From Variovorax sp. (GTDB taxonomy: Bacteria > Pseudomonadota > Gammaproteobacteria > Burkholderiales > Burkholderiaceae_C), in NCBI GenBank assembly GCA_004210915.1, contig SEGS01000018.1, positions 1 to 46,553 of the forward strand: a stretch of 46,553 bases of DNA. The letters run 5' to 3'. This document shows positions 17,506 to 26,219 of the stretch, piece by piece; positions within the stretch are counted from its first letter, which is position 1; the number at the start of each line of letters is the position of its first letter. The notes under the pieces are model-generated. The model saw nothing but the letters and a program-made list of their open reading frames with translations. It was not told where the DNA came from and did no database searches. The position numbers and the translations under genes are program-made.

Positions 17506-18213
17506 TCAGAAGCGCTCTTGCGGGTCCAGATAGCGCCACTGCCCGGGCAGCAACCCGGCCAGCGGCACGCGGCCGATGCGGATGCGGCGCATCGCGAGGA
17601 TGCGCAGGTCGACGCGGTCGCAGATGTCGGCGATCTGCCCGGGCCGCGCGCCCTTCAGCGCGAAGCGCAAGCCCGTTTGCGCATCGGTCTGGCGGCCGAT
17701 GCTGACGCGCGCCGGCGAGCGCTCGAGCCGCGCCAGCACCTCGGGTCCGACCGGGCCCGCGACGTCGACCATCACCTCGTGCTCGATGATCCCGGCGTCT
17801 TCGTGCAGCTTGCGCTCGATCCGCCATTCCTGGGTGAAGACGACCAGCCCGCTGGCCGCCGGCTCGAGCGGCGTCATGCACTGCTGCCCCTTGATGTGTG
17901 CCGGCACCAAGCGCAGGCCGGCGCGCTCCGGTTCGTGGTGGTTGACCGCCACCAGCAGCGTGTGCGCCTTGTCGGTCGCCATGCCCGCGGGCTTGTGCAG
18001 CAGCAGGGTGACGGGCACCACCGGCTCGGGCCGGGCGCCGGCCGCGATCTCCACGCGCTGCTGCGCTTGCACGCGGGATTGCGGCAGCGACGCGGGCCGC
18101 CCGTCGACCGTGACGGCGCCGTTCTCGATCAGCAGTTCGGCCTCGCGCCGCGACACGCCGGCCAGCGCGGCCACGCGCTTGGCCAGCCGGATGCCTTCGG
18201 TGGAATCGTTCAT
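17506..18213 (-). CDS. S4-domain pseudouridine synthase homologue lacking the catalytic Asp
   Basis: This 235-residue protein has an S4 RNA-binding domain (about 8-60: LAKRVAALAGVSRREAELLIENG) followed by an RsuA/RluF-like domain starting LLLHKPAGMATDK. In active family members the catalytic Asp lies in a G-R-L-D-x4-G-L motif. Here the matching segment reads T-P-L-E-P-A-A-S-G-L, so Glu117 replaces Asp and Arg is lost. The later Q-I-R-R motif reads GQIADICD. It therefore looks like a degenerate or re-purposed synthase. ATG 18213 overlaps the stop of the Nudix-MBL gene. Annotation as an active enzyme would be unsafe. Confidence 0.82.
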   Translation of the reverse strand: MNDSTEGIRLAKRVAALAGVSRREAELLIENGAVTVDGRPASLPQSRVQAQQRVEIAAGARPEPVVPVTLLLHKPAGMATDKAHTLLVAVNHHEPERAGLRLVPAHIKGQQCMTPLEPAASGLVVFTQEWRIERKLHEDAGIIEHEVMVDVAGPVGPEVLARLERSPARVSIGRQTDAQTGLRFALKGARPGQIADICDRVDLRILAMRRIRIGRVPLAGLLPGQWRYLDPQERF

Positions 18214-19898
18214 GCCGCCGCCAGCTTCTGCAGGCGCTCGACATGCGCGGCGAACGAACGCGCTGCCATCGGCCACATGCGCTCGGGCACGTCGTCGTAC
18301 GCCAGCGGCAACCACTCGTCGATCGTGCCAGCCGGCAGTCGGCGCATGGCGTCGGCGACCTTGCTTTCGCGCTTCAGGCGGTGCGCCTTGAGCCGCGCGA
18401 TGGCGCTGCGCGCCTCGGCGATGACATGGCCGTGCGCCGGCAGGATGAAGCGGACGTCGCCCGCCTGGCAGGCGGCATCCAGTTTGTCGAGCGAATCGAG
18501 GTAGTGCGTCATGTTGCCGTCGGGCGGATCGATCACGGTGGTGCTGCCGTTGAGGATGTGGTCGCCGGACAGCAGCAGCCCGTCTTCTTCGAGCACCAGG
18601 CAGAGGTGGTTGGCCGCGTGGCCCGGTGTGTGGATCACGCGCAGCGTGTGCAGCGGCAGCAGGGTCTCGCCGTTGTCGCCGACGGCGGTGGCGTTCAGCA
18701 CCAGCCGCTCGCCGTCGGCCAGCGCGCGGTCGGGCGTGAAGCGTGCGTTGGGCCGTGCGGTCGGCGCCGAGGGCAGGCCGAGGATCGGCGGATTCGTGGT
18801 CTTGCACAGCGCCTGCAGCGGCGTGGCGCCGGGCGAGTGGTCGGCATGCGAATGCGTGCAGACGATCATCCGGATGTCGCCCTGCGTCGCCTTCCACAGC
18901 CGGCCGATGTGGCCGAAGTCGTTGGGCCCGGGGTCGACCACGATGTAGCCGGTGGACGCGTCGCCGACGATGTAGCTGTTGGTGCCGGGGCCGGTCATCG
19001 CGCTCGGGTTGGGCGCGGTCAGCCGACGCAGGTTCTTGAGCAGCGGCACGGCGTGTTCGGTCTGCCAGTCGAGCGCGTGCACGATCTGCCCGTCGGGGCA
19101 GACCATCGCCAGTTCGCCGTACGGATGCTCGTGCTCCATGTAGCGCGCTTCCTTGCCGCCCAAGAGGCCGGCGCGCGGGCAGCTGGTCCAGAGCGGGCCT
19201 TCGCCTTCAGGGCGGCTGGTGCAGGCCTGCAGCACGGCATCGACGTCGGCATAGGCGGCCAGGCGTTCCAGCGTGCGCACCGTCGGGAAAATGATGAAGA
19301 AACGGCCTTCGGCGTGCCGCGCCAGCGCGTCGGCCGGCCGCACCCAGCAGGGCTCGAACTGCTCGGACTCGTCGGCCGTCGGCGTCTGCCCCTCGGGCAT
19401 GCGGGCGACCAGAAAGGGCACGTCGAAGCGCTTGGGCAGGTCGCGGTCGGTGATCCAGTGCGCGAGCGTGAAGACGCGGTCGGTCGACAGCTGCAGCCCG
19501 CGCGCGGCGCACTGCTCGGCGAAGGCCACGGTGGTGTCGGCCGTGCTGCGGTCCATGCCGGCGATGAGCTCGGCGCTCACGGGCGTGCCGTCGGTGTGGT
19601 GGGCGAGCAGAACGCCCAGCTCTTCGAAGCTCTCGCGGATCGCTGCGATCGCCTGCGTCAGTTGCACGCGGCTCTGCGTGCGGCGGCGCGTGGCGATGCG
19701 GCGCGCGGCGGTGTCGGCCTCGTCGATGCGGCCTCCGGGAAACACATAGGCATTGGGCGCGAAGCTGGCCGTCGGCGAGCGCCGCGTCATCAGCACCTCG
19801 AGGCCGGACGGTGTGTCGCGCAGCAGCAGCACCGTGGCGGCCGCGCGCAGCGGTGCAGGCTCACGGTGGGGATGCAGTTGTTGGGAAGGGCGGACCAT
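18210..19898 (-). CDS. Nudix hydrolase - metallo-beta-lactamase fold fusion hydrolase
   Basis: This is a two-domain protein of 562 residues. The N-terminal part (about 15-235) is a Nudix domain of the NUDT19-like type: YVFPGGRIDEAD, a roughly 20-residue insert, then AIRESFEELGVLL carrying the REx2EE core. The C-terminal part (about 300-545) is an MBL-fold hydrolase of the LACTB2 type, with THSHADH near residue 350, HTPGHAANHLCL, LLSGDHIL and LPAHGH as metal sites. A CoA or nucleotide ester substrate is plausible but inferred. It starts 22 bases after the regulator gene stop and overlaps the pseudouridine synthase homologue by four bases. Confidence 0.88.
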   Translation of the reverse strand: MVRPSQQLHPHREPAPLRAAATVLLLRDTPSGLEVLMTRRSPTASFAPNAYVFPGGRIDEADTAARRIATRRRTQSRVQLTQAIAAIRESFEELGVLLAHHTDGTPVSAELIAGMDRSTADTTVAFAEQCAARGLQLSTDRVFTLAHWITDRDLPKRFDVPFLVARMPEGQTPTADESEQFEPCWVRPADALARHAEGRFFIIFPTVRTLERLAAYADVDAVLQACTSRPEGEGPLWTSCPRAGLLGGKEARYMEHEHPYGELAMVCPDGQIVHALDWQTEHAVPLLKNLRRLTAPNPSAMTGPGTNSYIVGDASTGYIVVDPGPNDFGHIGRLWKATQGDIRMIVCTHSHADHSPGATPLQALCKTTNPPILGLPSAPTARPNARFTPDRALADGERLVLNATAVGDNGETLLPLHTLRVIHTPGHAANHLCLVLEEDGLLLSGDHILNGSTTVIDPPDGNMTHYLDSLDKLDAACQAGDVRFILPAHGHVIAEARSAIARLKAHRLKRESKVADAMRRLPAGTIDEWLPLAYDDVPERMWPMAARSFAAHVERLQKLAAA

Positions 19899-19920
19899 CG
19901 GTCCATTATCGGCAGTGGCG

Positions 19921-21045
19921 TCAGCGTGCGTCGCGCTGCCGGCCACGCGCCGCTCTGGGGCGGGTCTTGCGCGGCGCCAGTGTCGCGAAGGTCTCCCGCA
20001 GGTCGGCGATGGTGCCGGTGTTCTCGGCCTGGTAGCCCGGCAGCCGATCGACGGCGGCCCTGAACTCGGCGCTGCGGGCGATCTCGAGCAGGCGCGCCAC
20101 CGGTGGCGCTTCGAGCGAGCGCTCGTCGCACAGCAGGAAGTAGCGCTCGGTCTGGAGCGGCACGAAATCCAGGTTGAACTGCCGCGCCGGTGTTTCCACC
20201 CCGAAGCCCACGTCGGCCATGCCGCTGGCGACATAGGCGGCGACCGCCGCATGGGTGAGCTCGCATTGTTCGTACCCGTGGATGCGCTCCGGGTCCATGC
20301 CTTCCTTGCGCAGCAGCAGGTCGAGCAGGAAGCGCGTGCCCGAGCCGGCCTGCCGGTTGACGAAGCGCAGGTCGCCACGCGACAGGTCGCGGATGCCGTA
20401 GATCTTCTTTGGATCGCCCTTGACGATCATCAGGCCCAAGCGCCGCGTGGCGATGTGAATGAGTCGCTGCGAGTCCGGCTTCAGCCATTGCGCGTAGTGG
20501 TCGATGGCCTGCGCCTCGAACTCGCCCAGCGGCACGTGGAAGCCGGCGATCTCGCAGCCGCCGTTGTGCAGCGACGCCACCGCCTCGGTGCTGCCGCAAT
20601 AGCGCAGCTCATTCACGATGCCTGTGCGACCCAGCAACTCGTGCAGGGCCTGGATTGCGAAGCCGTGGCTTGCATGCACGCGCAGGAAGGCCGGCGCGGT
20701 CACCAGCAGGCTGCCGATCTCGGCCTGCAACTCCGACGCCAGCGAATCCAGCATGGGCGACAGCCGCGCCGCGATGCGCCGGTCGGCCCAGACCAGCTTC
20801 TCGGCCAGCGGGCTGAGCAGCGAGCCCTTGCCGCGCGTCATCACCAGGAGGGGCGCGCCCAGCAGCGTCTCGCCCTGGCGGATCAGCTGCCACGCGTGGC
20901 GGTACGACACGCCCAGCGCCTGGCAGGCCTTCAGCAGGCTGCCATGCTCGGCCACGCTCACCAGCATCGCCACCGTGCGCTCGGCCAGCGCTGCGCCGCC
21001 TGGCTGGCGAATCGTCCATTGCGGCTGGATGCTGACCTGGTGCAT
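19921..21045 (-). CDS. ModE-type HTH regulator with periplasmic-binding-like ligand domain
   Basis: This is a predicted transcription regulator of 374 residues. The N-terminal HTH (about 24-60: AMLVSVAEHGSLLKACQALGVSYRHAWQLI) matches the ModE/LysR-like winged helix. Residues about 110-355 look like a PBP-like domain (PF12727 type) of the molybdate/substrate-binding kind. It is divergent from the molybdenum-dependent formate dehydrogenase operon, with a 160-base shared promoter region containing a duplicated element. Control of fds by molybdate, formate or a cofactor precursor is the natural inference; the fds regulator of Cupriavidus (FdsR) occupies a similar position. Confidence 0.86.
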   Translation of the reverse strand: MHQVSIQPQWTIRQPGGAALAERTVAMLVSVAEHGSLLKACQALGVSYRHAWQLIRQGETLLGAPLLVMTRGKGSLLSPLAEKLVWADRRIAARLSPMLDSLASELQAEIGSLLVTAPAFLRVHASHGFAIQALHELLGRTGIVNELRYCGSTEAVASLHNGGCEIAGFHVPLGEFEAQAIDHYAQWLKPDSQRLIHIATRRLGLMIVKGDPKKIYGIRDLSRGDLRFVNRQAGSGTRFLLDLLLRKEGMDPERIHGYEQCELTHAAVAAYVASGMADVGFGVETPARQFNLDFVPLQTERYFLLCDERSLEAPPVARLLEIARSAEFRAAVDRLPGYQAENTGTIADLRETFATLAPRKTRPRAARGRQRDAR

Positions 21046-21056
21046 GGGGTTGCTCC

Positions 21057-21076
21057 TTATGCTGGAAAAAGCCTAT
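21057..21076. promoter_or_regulatory. fds regulatory repeat, copy 1
   Basis: The 20-base element begins TTATGC and ends AGCCTAT. It is 15/20 identical to copy 2 (21148-21167), in the same orientation and 91 bases apart. It lies 11 bases upstream of the regulator start codon (21045), where binding would repress the regulator gene. Confidence 0.55.
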
Positions 21077-21098
21077 ATGGATGGCCCTTCGGCTCATA

Positions 21099-21127
21099 TT
21101 GCGCGATGGTAGCCGCGTCCCTACAGT
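21099..21127 (+). promoter_or_regulatory. candidate sigma70 promoter of fdsGBAD
   Basis: TTGCGC (21099-21104), 17 bases, then TACAGT (21122-21127). Transcription would start near 21134, giving a leader of about 70 bases before fdsG. Repeat copy 1 lies upstream and copy 2 just downstream of this start. Confidence 0.55.
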
Positions 21128-21147
21128 CTCCGCAGGAACAGAGATTC

Positions 21148-21167
21148 TTATGCCTGCCAGAGCCTAT
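21148..21167. promoter_or_regulatory. fds regulatory repeat, copy 2
   Basis: TTATGC at the start, AGCCTAT at the end and the same total length as copy 1. It lies about 14 to 33 bases after the predicted transcription start and 38 bases before the fdsG start codon. Confidence 0.55.
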
Positions 21168-21205
21168 GGAGCCCGAGGCGGCAGGCCCTCACGAATGGAG
21201 ACCGC

Positions 21206-21730
21206 ATGTCATCTCACCGGCCCGGGACCGTCACCGACGCCGCCGCCGCCAGCGCCCACGCCCGCAGCGTGACACAGGCCGTGCTGGCCCGCCGCGCCCA
21301 CGAGCCCGGCGCCTTGCTGCCGGTGCTGCACGAGGTGCAGGAAGCACTCGGCCATGTGCCGCGCGGTGTCGTGCAGCAGATCGCCGACGGGCTGAACCTG
21401 TCGCGCGCCGAAGTGCATGGCGTCATCACCTACTACCACTACTTTCGCAGCGAGCCGCCCGGGCGCCACGTGGTGCAGGTGTGTCGCGCCGAGGCTTGCA
21501 AGGCCATGGGCGCCGATGCGCTGCTCGCCCACGCGCAGGATCGCCTGGGCTGCACGGTCCACGCCGGGCATGGCGCCCGCAGCGTCGACGGCAGCTTCAC
21601 GCTCGCGCCGGTGTTCTGCCTCGGCCTGTGCGCGTCGTCGCCGGCCATCGTGATCGACGACCGGCTGCACGCGCGCATGACGCCGGCGCGCTTCGACGCG
21701 CTCATCGGCCAACTCGGAGCCACGCCATGA
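21206..21730 (+). CDS. fdsG: NAD-dependent formate dehydrogenase, gamma subunit
   Basis: This is the NuoE-like subunit of the soluble molybdenum formate dehydrogenase, which couples formate oxidation to NAD reduction. The 174 residues carry the thioredoxin-like 2Fe-2S ligands Cys93 and Cys98 (CRAEAC) and Cys138 and Cys142 (CLGLC). The N-terminal helical part includes LLPVLHEVQEALGHVP. ATG 21206 follows GGAGACCGC. It is the first gene of the operon and overlaps fdsB by four bases. The divergent ModE-like regulator is upstream. Confidence 0.94.
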   Translation: MSSHRPGTVTDAAAASAHARSVTQAVLARRAHEPGALLPVLHEVQEALGHVPRGVVQQIADGLNLSRAEVHGVITYYHYFRSEPPGRHVVQVCRAEACKAMGADALLAHAQDRLGCTVHAGHGARSVDGSFTLAPVFCLGLCASSPAIVIDDRLHARMTPARFDALIGQLGATP

Positions 21731-23301
21731 CGAACGCTGTCACCGTGTATGTGCCGCGCGATTCCGCCGCCCGCGCGGTCGGTGCCGACGAGGTGGCGGC
21801 GGCGCTGCAGGCCGAATGCGCGCGACGCGGCCTCGCGCTGGACCTGGTGCGCAACAGCTCGCGCGGCCTGTTCTGGCTCGAGACGCTGGTCGAGGTGCGC
21901 ACGCCGCGAGGCCGCATCGCCTACGGGCTGGTGGCACCGGAAGACGTGCCCGCGCTGCTCGATGCCGGCCTGCTCGAAGGCGGCGCCCACCCGCTGTGCC
22001 ACGGTCCGGTCGAACAGATCCCCTACCTGGCGCGGCAGCAGCGCCTGACCTTCGCCCGCATGGGCGTGACCGACCCGGTGTCGCTGGCCGACTACGAGGC
22101 CCACGAGGGCTTCGCCGGGTTGCGCGCGGCGGTGGCGTTGGCGCCCGAGGCGATTGCGCAGGCGGTGTTCGACTCGGGGCTGCGGGGGCGCGGTGGCGCA
22201 GCCTTCCCCACCGGCATCAAGTGGAAGACCGTGGCCAGCGCCGAGGCCGACCAGAAGTACGTGGTGTGCAACGCCGACGAAGGCGACTCGGGCACCTACT
22301 CCGACCGGATGACGATGGAGGGCGACCCCTACATGCTGATCGAAGGCATGACCATCGCCGCCCTCGCGGTGGGTGCGACGCGCGGGTACGTGTACATCCG
22401 CTCCGAGTACCCGGACGCGGTCGCAACCATGGGCGAGGCCGTCCGCCGCGCCACCGCGGCCGGCTTCCTCGGCGACGACGTGCTGGCCAGCGGCCGCGCC
22501 TTTCACCTCGAAGTGCGCAAGGCCGCCGGTGCCTACGTGTGCGGCGAGGAAACGGCGATGCTCGAAAGCCTGGAAGGCAAGCGCGGCGTCGTGCGCGCCA
22601 AGCCGCCGCTGCCGGCGATCGAAGGCCTGTTCGGCAAGCCGACCGTCATCAACAACGTGATCAGCTTCGCCAGCGTGCCGCTGATCCTGGCGCGCGGCGC
22701 GGCCTTCTATCGCGACTTCGGCATGGGCCGTTCGCGCGGCACCTTGCCGATCCAGCTGGCGGGCAACGTCAAGTACGGCGGCCTGGTGGAGATGGCGTTC
22801 GGCGTGACGTTGCGCGAGTTGCTGTACGACTTCGGCGGCGGCAGCGCCTCGGGCCGACCGATCAAGGCCGTGCAGGTCGGCGGGCCGCTGGGTGCCTACC
22901 TGCCGGAATCGCAATGGGATCTGCCGCTCGACTACGAGGCGTATGCCGCGGTCGGCGCGGTGGTGGGCCATGGCGGCATCGTGGTGCACGACGACACCGC
23001 CGACCTGGCGCAACTGGCGCGCTACGCGATGGAGTTCTGCGCCATCGAGTCCTGCGGCAAATGCACGCCATGCCGCATCGGCTCGACCCGCGGCGTGGAG
23101 GTCATCGACCGCATCGTCGCGCCGCCGAACCCGCGCTACAACCGGCCGCAGCAGGTGCAACTGCTGCGCGATCTCTGCGACACGATGCTCCATGGCAGCC
23201 TGTGCGCCATGGGCGGGATGACGCCGTATCCGGTGCTGTCTGCGCTGGACCACTACCCGCAGGACTTCGGTCTCGCCACCCCCGACCGTCGCGCCGCCTG
23301 A
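21727..23301 (+). CDS. fdsB: NAD-dependent formate dehydrogenase, beta subunit
   Basis: This is the NuoF-like subunit that binds FMN, NAD and a 4Fe-4S cluster, passing electrons from the alpha subunit to NAD. An N-terminal thioredoxin-like part (1-110) is followed by the FMN/NAD domain: GLRGRGGAAFPTG at 151-163 and CNADEGDSGTYSDR from 181, with AYVCGEETAMLESLEG further on. The cluster ligands are Cys443, Cys446 and Cys449 (CGKCTPC) and Cys493 (HGSLCAMGG). The length is 524 residues. ATG 21727 overlaps the fdsG stop. It is followed 19 bases later by fdsA. Confidence 0.95.
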   Translation: MTNAVTVYVPRDSAARAVGADEVAAALQAECARRGLALDLVRNSSRGLFWLETLVEVRTPRGRIAYGLVAPEDVPALLDAGLLEGGAHPLCHGPVEQIPYLARQQRLTFARMGVTDPVSLADYEAHEGFAGLRAAVALAPEAIAQAVFDSGLRGRGGAAFPTGIKWKTVASAEADQKYVVCNADEGDSGTYSDRMTMEGDPYMLIEGMTIAALAVGATRGYVYIRSEYPDAVATMGEAVRRATAAGFLGDDVLASGRAFHLEVRKAAGAYVCGEETAMLESLEGKRGVVRAKPPLPAIEGLFGKPTVINNVISFASVPLILARGAAFYRDFGMGRSRGTLPIQLAGNVKYGGLVEMAFGVTLRELLYDFGGGSASGRPIKAVQVGGPLGAYLPESQWDLPLDYEAYAAVGAVVGHGGIVVHDDTADLAQLARYAMEFCAIESCGKCTPCRIGSTRGVEVIDRIVAPPNPRYNRPQQVQLLRDLCDTMLHGSLCAMGGMTPYPVLSALDHYPQDFGLATPDRRAA

Positions 23302-23320
23302 ACGGCCACAGGAGACACCC

Positions 23321-26185
23321 ATGCTGGACCATTTGAAGGAAGTCGACCACGGCACGCCGCTGCGTGTGTCCGTGAAGGAAGTGACGCTCGAAATCGACGG
23401 CAACGCCGTCACCGTGCCCAAGGGCACGTCGTTGATGCGCGCGGCGGTGCAGGCCGGCATCCAGGTGCCCAAGCTGTGCGCGACCGACAGCCTGGAGCCC
23501 TTCGGGTCATGCCGCCTGTGCCTGGTCGAGATCGACGGACGCCGCGGCTTCCCGGCATCCTGCACGACGCCGGCCGAAGCCGGCATGACGGTGCGCACGC
23601 AGAGCCCCAAGCTGCAGGAGCTGCGCAAGGGCGTGATGGAGCTGTACATCTCCGACCACCCGCTCGACTGCCTGACCTGCAGCGCCAACGGCAACTGCGA
23701 ACTGCAGGACATGGCGGGCGTGACGGGCCTGCGGAACGTGCGCTACGGCCTGGACGGCGCGAACCACCTGCAGAGCACGAAGGACGAGTCCAACCCGTAC
23801 TTCACCTACGACGCCTCCAAGTGCATCGTCTGCAACCGCTGCGTGCGCGCGTGCGAGGAAACGCAGGGCACCTTCGCGCTCACGATCAGCGGCCGCGGGT
23901 TCGACTCACGGGTGTCGCCGGGCATGGACGAGCCATTCATGGAGTCCGAATGCGTCAGCTGCGGTGCCTGTGTCGAGGCCTGCCCGACCGCCACGCTGCA
24001 GGAGAAATCCGTCATCTGGCTCGGCCAGCCCGAGCACAGCACCATCACCACCTGCGCGTACTGCGGCGTGGGTTGCGGCTTCAAGGCCGAGATGAAGGGC
24101 AACGAGGTCGTGCGCATGGTGCCGTGGAAAGACGGCAAGGCCAACGACGGCCACAGCTGCGTGAAGGGCCGCTTCGCCTGGGGCTACGCCACCCACAAGG
24201 ACCGCATCACCACGCCGATGATCCGCAAGAAGATCACCGACCCGTGGCAGGAAGTGAGCTGGGAAGAAGCCATCGGCTACGCAGCCAGCGAGTTCAAGCG
24301 CGTGCAGGCCAAGTACGGCCGCGATTCGATCGGCGGCATCGTCTCGTCGCGCTGCACCAACGAGGAGGGCTACCTCGTGCAGAAGCTGGTGCGCGCGGCC
24401 TTCGGCAACAACAACGTCGACACCTGTGCGCGTGTCTGCCATTCACCCACAGGCTACGGGCTCAAGCAGACGATGGGCGAATCGGCCGGCACGCAGACTT
24501 TCAAGTCGGTCGAGAAGGCGGATGTCATCCTCGTGATGGGCGCGAACCCGACCGACGGCCACCCGGTGTTCGCGTCGCGCATGAAGAAGCGGCTGCGCGA
24601 AGGCGCAAAGCTGATCGTGATCGATCCGCGCAAGATCGACATCGTCAAGTCCCCCCACGTCAAGGCCGAGTACCACCTGCAACTGCGGCCCGGCACCAAT
24701 GTCGCCGTCGTCACGGCGCTGGCGCACACCATCGTGACCGAAGGCCTGTTGGCCGAGCCGTACATCGCGGAGCGATGCGACGACAAGTCGTTCAACGAGT
24801 GGCGCGCGTTCGTGTCGCGCCCCGAGAACTCGCCCGAGGCCACCGAAACCATCACCGGCGTCCCGGCCACCGACATGCGCGCCGCGGCACGTCTGTACGC
24901 CACCGGCGGCAACGCGGCGATCTATTACGGCCTGGGCGTCACCGAGCACAGCCAGGGCTCGACCACGGTGATGGGCATCGCCAACCTGGCCATGGCCACC
25001 GGCAACGTCGGGCGCGAGGGCGTGGGCGTGAATCCGCTGCGCGGCCAGAACAACGTGCAGGGTTCGTGCGACATCGGCTCGTTCCCGCACGAGCTGCCGG
25101 GCTACCGCCATGTGTCCGACACCACGGTGCGCCACCAGTTCGAACAGGCCTGGGGCGTGGAACTGCAAAGCGAGCCGGGCCTGCGGATTCCCAACATGTT
25201 CGACGCGGCGCTCGACGGCAGCTTCATGGGCCTGTACTGCGAGGGCGAGGACATCGTGCAGTCGGACCCCGACACGCAGCACGTGGCGCATGCGCTGGAA
25301 TCGATGGAGTGCATCGTCGTGCAGGACATCTTCCTCAACGAGACGGCGAAGTACGCACACGTCTTCCTGCCCGGTTCCTCCTTCCTCGAGAAGGACGGCA
25401 CTTTCACCAATGCCGAGCGCCGCATCTCGCGCGTGCGCAAGGTGATGCCCCCGAAGGCGAAGTACGCCGACTGGGAGGTGACGATGCTGCTCTCGAATGC
25501 GCTCGGCTATCCGATGGACTACCGGCACCCCGAGGAGATCATGGCCGAGATCGCCGCGCTCACGCCGACCTTTTCGGGCGTCAGCTACAAGCTGATCGAC
25601 AAGCTCGGCAGCGTGCAATGGCCGTGCAACGCCGAGGCGCCGGAAGGCACACCGACCATGCACATCGACAGCTTCGTGCGCGGCAAGGGCAAGTTCATCA
25701 TCACGCAGTACGTGGCAACGGATGAGAAGGTGACGCGCAAGTACCCGCTGCTGCTGACCACGGGCCGCATCCTGTCGCAGTACAACGTCGGCGCGCAGAC
25801 GCGCCGCACCGAGAACAACCAGTGGCACAGCGAGGACCGGCTGGAAATCCATCCGCACGATGCCGAAGACCGGGGCATTCGCGAAGGCGACTGGGTGGGC
25901 ATCCAGAGCCGCGCCGGCGACACGGTGCTGCGCGCCGTCGTCAGCGAGCGCATGCAGCCGGGCGTGGTCTACACCACCTTTCACTTCCCCGAGTCGGGCG
26001 CCAACGTGATCACGACAGACAGCTCCGACTGGGCGACCAACTGCCCCGAGTACAAGGTCACCGCGGTGCAGGTGATGCCGGTTGCGCAGCCCTCGGCGTG
26101 GCAGCGCGAATACAGCCGGTTCAATGAAGAGCAGGCCAACCTGCTGGCGCAGCGGCACACCGCAGAAGCGGTGACCGGCAAATGA
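23321..26185 (+). CDS. fdsA: NAD-dependent formate dehydrogenase, alpha (catalytic) subunit
   Basis: This is the bis-MGD molybdenum subunit that oxidises formate to CO2. The N-terminus is NuoG-like: 2Fe-2S Cys53/64/67/81, His113-Cys117/120/126 (HPLDCLTC), and ferredoxin clusters at Cys168-178 and Cys211-221. A further 4Fe-4S cluster uses Cys245/248/252/280 (CAYCGVGC). Cys373-His374 in ARVCHSPTGYG is the molybdenum ligand and neighbouring His; the ligand is cysteine, not selenocysteine. MGANPTDGHP and the C-terminal molydopterin-binding barrel follow. Length 954 residues. AGGAGACACCC precedes ATG 23321. The gene order then skips fdsC and goes to fdsD. Confidence 0.96.
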   Translation: MLDHLKEVDHGTPLRVSVKEVTLEIDGNAVTVPKGTSLMRAAVQAGIQVPKLCATDSLEPFGSCRLCLVEIDGRRGFPASCTTPAEAGMTVRTQSPKLQELRKGVMELYISDHPLDCLTCSANGNCELQDMAGVTGLRNVRYGLDGANHLQSTKDESNPYFTYDASKCIVCNRCVRACEETQGTFALTISGRGFDSRVSPGMDEPFMESECVSCGACVEACPTATLQEKSVIWLGQPEHSTITTCAYCGVGCGFKAEMKGNEVVRMVPWKDGKANDGHSCVKGRFAWGYATHKDRITTPMIRKKITDPWQEVSWEEAIGYAASEFKRVQAKYGRDSIGGIVSSRCTNEEGYLVQKLVRAAFGNNNVDTCARVCHSPTGYGLKQTMGESAGTQTFKSVEKADVILVMGANPTDGHPVFASRMKKRLREGAKLIVIDPRKIDIVKSPHVKAEYHLQLRPGTNVAVVTALAHTIVTEGLLAEPYIAERCDDKSFNEWRAFVSRPENSPEATETITGVPATDMRAAARLYATGGNAAIYYGLGVTEHSQGSTTVMGIANLAMATGNVGREGVGVNPLRGQNNVQGSCDIGSFPHELPGYRHVSDTTVRHQFEQAWGVELQSEPGLRIPNMFDAALDGSFMGLYCEGEDIVQSDPDTQHVAHALESMECIVVQDIFLNETAKYAHVFLPGSSFLEKDGTFTNAERRISRVRKVMPPKAKYADWEVTMLLSNALGYPMDYRHPEEIMAEIAALTPTFSGVSYKLIDKLGSVQWPCNAEAPEGTPTMHIDSFVRGKGKFIITQYVATDEKVTRKYPLLLTTGRILSQYNVGAQTRRTENNQWHSEDRLEIHPHDAEDRGIREGDWVGIQSRAGDTVLRAVVSERMQPGVVYTTFHFPESGANVITTDSSDWATNCPEYKVTAVQVMPVAQPSAWQREYSRFNEEQANLLAQRHTAEAVTGK

Positions 26186-26219
26186 AGCCGCCTGTGGACA
26201 TCGGCGAAGGACACCGACC

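Noticed and set aside
23321..26185. Selenocysteine in the formate dehydrogenase catalytic subunit
   Set aside because: The metal ligand codon in the A-R-V-C-H-S motif is TGC, an ordinary cysteine, and there is no in-frame TGA.
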